Source of the DNA: Winogradskyella forsetii
Lineage (GTDB): Bacteria; Bacteroidota; Bacteroidia; Flavobacteriales; Flavobacteriaceae
NCBI RefSeq assembly: GCF_013394595.1
Contig: NZ_CP053348.1
Coordinates: 1,178,001-1,242,000, forward strand
Direction of reading: 5' to 3'
Length of the DNA stretch: 64,000 bases
This document shows, one piece after another, positions 61,995-64,000 of this stretch; the first letter of the stretch is position 1, and each line of letters starts with the position of its first letter. The notes beneath the pieces were generated by a model, which saw only the letters and a list, made by a program, of their open reading frames with translations, made no database searches and was not told the origin of the DNA. The translations under genes and the position numbers were made by a program.

Positions 61995-62665
61995 CATTAG
62001 CAGAATTGTTTATGACGATTAAAGCCCATCCTTTGGTTGATCCGTCAATTCCTATCAGCGCTTACAAACCGATAGACTTATCTATTCACAATTCTGAACT
62101 CAAGGCTATCAATGTGTCATCTTCTAAGGATTTAGAAACCTTTATTTGGAATTTTAGGAGTCAAAATAATGCAAAAGTCGTTTATGGCGGTTATTTAGAA
62201 CAACGCGGCATTTATCAGCGCAGCATTTATTTCAACCAGCAAAATACGGAACTAGAACGCAATATTCATTTAGGTTTAGACCTTTGGATAGAGGCTGAAA
62301 CCCCAATTTTTGCACCTTTGGAAGGCAGCATTCATAGTTTTAAAAACAATACCAATCATGGCGATTATGGCCCAACGCTGATTTTAAAACATGATATCTC
62401 TAATTGTACGTTTTACACATTGTATGGTCATTTAAGTGTTGAATCTATTGCTAAAATAAAAGTAGGAGCTGAAGTGAAGCAAGGCGAACAAATAGCAACA
62501 CTGGGAACTGCTGAAGTTAATGGTGATTATCCACCACATTTACATTTTCAAATCCTAAAAGATATTCAGGATTATGAAGGGGATTATCCTGGTGTTTGTA
62601 ATCAACAAGATTTAAACTTTTATAAAGAGAATTGTCCTGATCCTAATTTGCTTTTGAAATTGTAA
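61991..62665 (+). CDS. M23-family peptidase without signal peptide
   Basis: 224 residues. The M23 core is present: HLGLD (His93, Asp97), YGHLS (His147) and HLH (183-185). Yet no signal peptide or membrane helix precedes it; the N-terminus ('TLAELFMTIKAHPLVDPSI') is soluble. Similar stand-alone or fused M23 domains without signals exist in Bacteroidota and Proteobacteria, some joined to kinases or aminotransferases. Translation is coupled to the serine hydrolase (ATGA overlap). Its target is uncertain. Confidence 0.85.
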   Translation: MTLAELFMTIKAHPLVDPSIPISAYKPIDLSIHNSELKAINVSSSKDLETFIWNFRSQNNAKVVYGGYLEQRGIYQRSIYFNQQNTELERNIHLGLDLWIEAETPIFAPLEGSIHSFKNNTNHGDYGPTLILKHDISNCTFYTLYGHLSVESIAKIKVGAEVKQGEQIATLGTAEVNGDYPPHLHFQILKDIQDYEGDYPGVCNQQDLNFYKENCPDPNLLLKL

Positions 62666-62823
62666 AAAAGTGGCACTAATTGCAGTATGCAACAAGCTCT
62701 TAAAACAAGCTTTTTCAATCGCTAAATCAGGATTTATATTTGACCATGGATATAAAAGCACGCTAGTGAAAAATTGATGGAGTATTACCTGTTTTTTAGC
62801 ACAGTGCTTTGTTGGCAACTTGC

Positions 62824-64000
62824 TTATATATTACTATAAAAATTTCTAATAAATTCGATGATTTCATTATCATGCTCATAAATCAAATATGTAATAAGAA
62901 AAATAAGAAAATTTCTAAGCAAGTTAAACCACATCTTTACATCAACAAAAAGATTTAGTTTTAATTTATTGATAAATTCAGCTTTTTTAAATTTCGAAAT
63001 TGATGTACTATCATCCAAATTTGAAAGTTCGTTTTTAATTGCTGCATTAAATTGAACTTTAATTTTATTGCTTAATTTAAGTATTTTGTAAATGTTATAA
63101 AATTCAAAAAAGATGAATAAACAAGTAAAAACGACTATCAGAATTGTTTCAGTATTGTGTTGTTTGGATAAAACAAGAAATACCAAAAATGAAAACATAA
63201 AAATGTTGACTAGTAGAAAAGATAAACTATTTCTTAAAAAAAGCCTCAATTCATTAATACCAGATAGTTCATTAAGTTCATAAAGTTTAAATTGAATTTT
63301 ATTTTTACTTAAATTTGTAATAGAAGTGTGCGATAGCATTCGAATTTGTGTAGTTAAATGTGCGTTTAAAGTACTAAATAAAAGAACAATACCGATTATA
63401 AAAATAAATGAGACCACAAAAAAACCTTTTTCCCAATTTTCGTAAATAGATTTTCCAATTACTAATAGAACAATACCAAAAGTAAATCCTAAATTGTTTG
63501 CAGTTAGTTCTCCTCGATTATTTATTTTATTTATTCGTGGTAATGACAATCGTATAAATTTTTCATTTTTTTTCTTTTTCTTTAGTAGTTTATTGTCATA
63601 TGCTAGTTTGAGAATATTCTTTAAATTGACTATAGATTTTGAATTAAAATACCAGTATACCGATAGAAAAAGCATAAGAAATATTAGAACAGATATTTTT
63701 GAGTTACTAAATTTATCTGGCATATATGCAGATAATAGAATATAAGCTATTGTTATAGCGAATGAGCCTATTGAAAAGTATTTTGGGACTAAAGGATTAT
63801 TTTTTTTATATATAAAATCTTGCAAGGGTTTATCTGCATCATCAGTTTTGAAAAGCGTTTTTAAATATTGAAGTTCAATGTTTTCATCAAAATTGAAATC
63901 TTCAATAAATTGTTCTTTTGTATAATTTCGATTTTCTTCCTTTAACACTTTATTGCGATGAAATAAAAATAAGCTTTCTAGTGGGAAATGTTCTATATAA
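62824..64000 (-). CDS. Multi-helix membrane protein of unknown function, 5' end outside window
   Basis: I do not recognise it. A GTG at 63948 would give 374 residues, but the frame is open without a stop from there to the window edge (reading Y-I-E-H-F-P-L-E-S-L-F-L-F-H-R-N-K), so the true start probably lies outside. After a charged N-terminus, about seven or eight hydrophobic segments are spread over the rest ('SFAITIAYILLSAYMP', 'ISVLIFLMLFLSVYWYF', 'LGFTFGIVLLVIGKSIY', 'GFFVVSFIFIIGIVLLF'). Composition is markedly A/T and Lys rich compared with its neighbours, which suggests recent acquisition. Confidence 0.6.
   Translation of the reverse strand, partial: YIEHFPLESLFLFHRNKVLKEENRNYTKEQFIEDFNFDENIELQYLKTLFKTDDADKPLQDFIYKKNNPLVPKYFSIGSFAITIAYILLSAYMPDKFSNSKISVLIFLMLFLSVYWYFNSKSIVNLKNILKLAYDNKLLKKKKKNEKFIRLSLPRINKINNRGELTANNLGFTFGIVLLVIGKSIYENWEKGFFVVSFIFIIGIVLLFSTLNAHLTTQIRMLSHTSITNLSKNKIQFKLYELNELSGINELRLFLRNSLSFLLVNIFMFSFLVFLVLSKQHNTETILIVVFTCLFIFFEFYNIYKILKLSNKIKVQFNAAIKNELSNLDDSTSISKFKKAEFINKLKLNLFVDVKMWFNLLRNFLIFLITYLIYEHDNEIIEFIRNFYSNI

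Overview
This 64 kb window is chromosomal DNA from a member of the Flavobacteriaceae (phylum Bacteroidota). The evidence is low GC, many secreted proteins ending in type IX secretion (T9SS) C-terminal sorting domains, a BshC bacillithiol enzyme, near absence of Shine-Dalgarno sequences, repeated TAnnTTTG promoter boxes typical of the phylum, and the pyrG-yidC gene pair. I saw no rRNA, tRNA, CRISPR array, phage or plasmid origin.

Layout. 1-5.2 kb: a PQQ-type sugar dehydrogenase cut by the window edge, an M23 peptidase lipoprotein, a DUF4287/DUF5655 protein, a SET-domain protein, and a VOC (glyoxalase-fold) gene split by an IS3-family element whose ends and 3-bp target duplication can be read exactly. 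5.4-10.8 kb: an orphan secreted protein bracketed by short inverted repeats, a large M14 carboxypeptidase whose reading frame has absorbed a dispersed repeat, and bshC.

11-25.4 kb is the most distinctive region. Two paralogous TPR-transmembrane-LuxR regulators face a block of surface genes: an outer-membrane barrel, a small T9SS protein, a trimeric tail-fibre-like protein with an IMC/G2-like domain, a 1,889-residue leucine-rich-repeat T9SS protein in six modules, and a lipoprotein. Five copies of an unusual motif, two GGACA units exactly 11 bp apart, lie in the non-coding gaps of this locus. I saw it nowhere else in the window. I infer a self-contained regulated surface system.

25.5-44 kb is mostly housekeeping: guaA, a LysM/periplasmic-binding lipid-envelope protein, a DUF922 protein, pyrG, yidC, a fasciclin lipoprotein, mnmA, a T9SS subtilase, a flavin oxidoreductase and a KefB-like antiporter, separated by REP-like palindromes and hairpin terminators. 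43.6-50 kb holds a heptad-histidine lipoprotein, a CRTAC1-like T9SS protein beside a di-haem cytochrome lipoprotein, a DUF3124 lipoprotein and a MATE transporter. 51-57.4 kb contains two PAP2 phosphatases, convergent with a three-gene overlapping operon for lipid-linked sugar transfer (GT39, LAB_N, GT2), then meaB and a DUF2911 protein. 57.5-62.7 kb is an ECF sigma factor/membrane anti-sigma pair followed by an unusual repeat protein downstream of an (AATC)8 tract, a serine hydrolase and a cytoplasmic-looking M23 protein. The window ends in a membrane protein that runs off the right edge.
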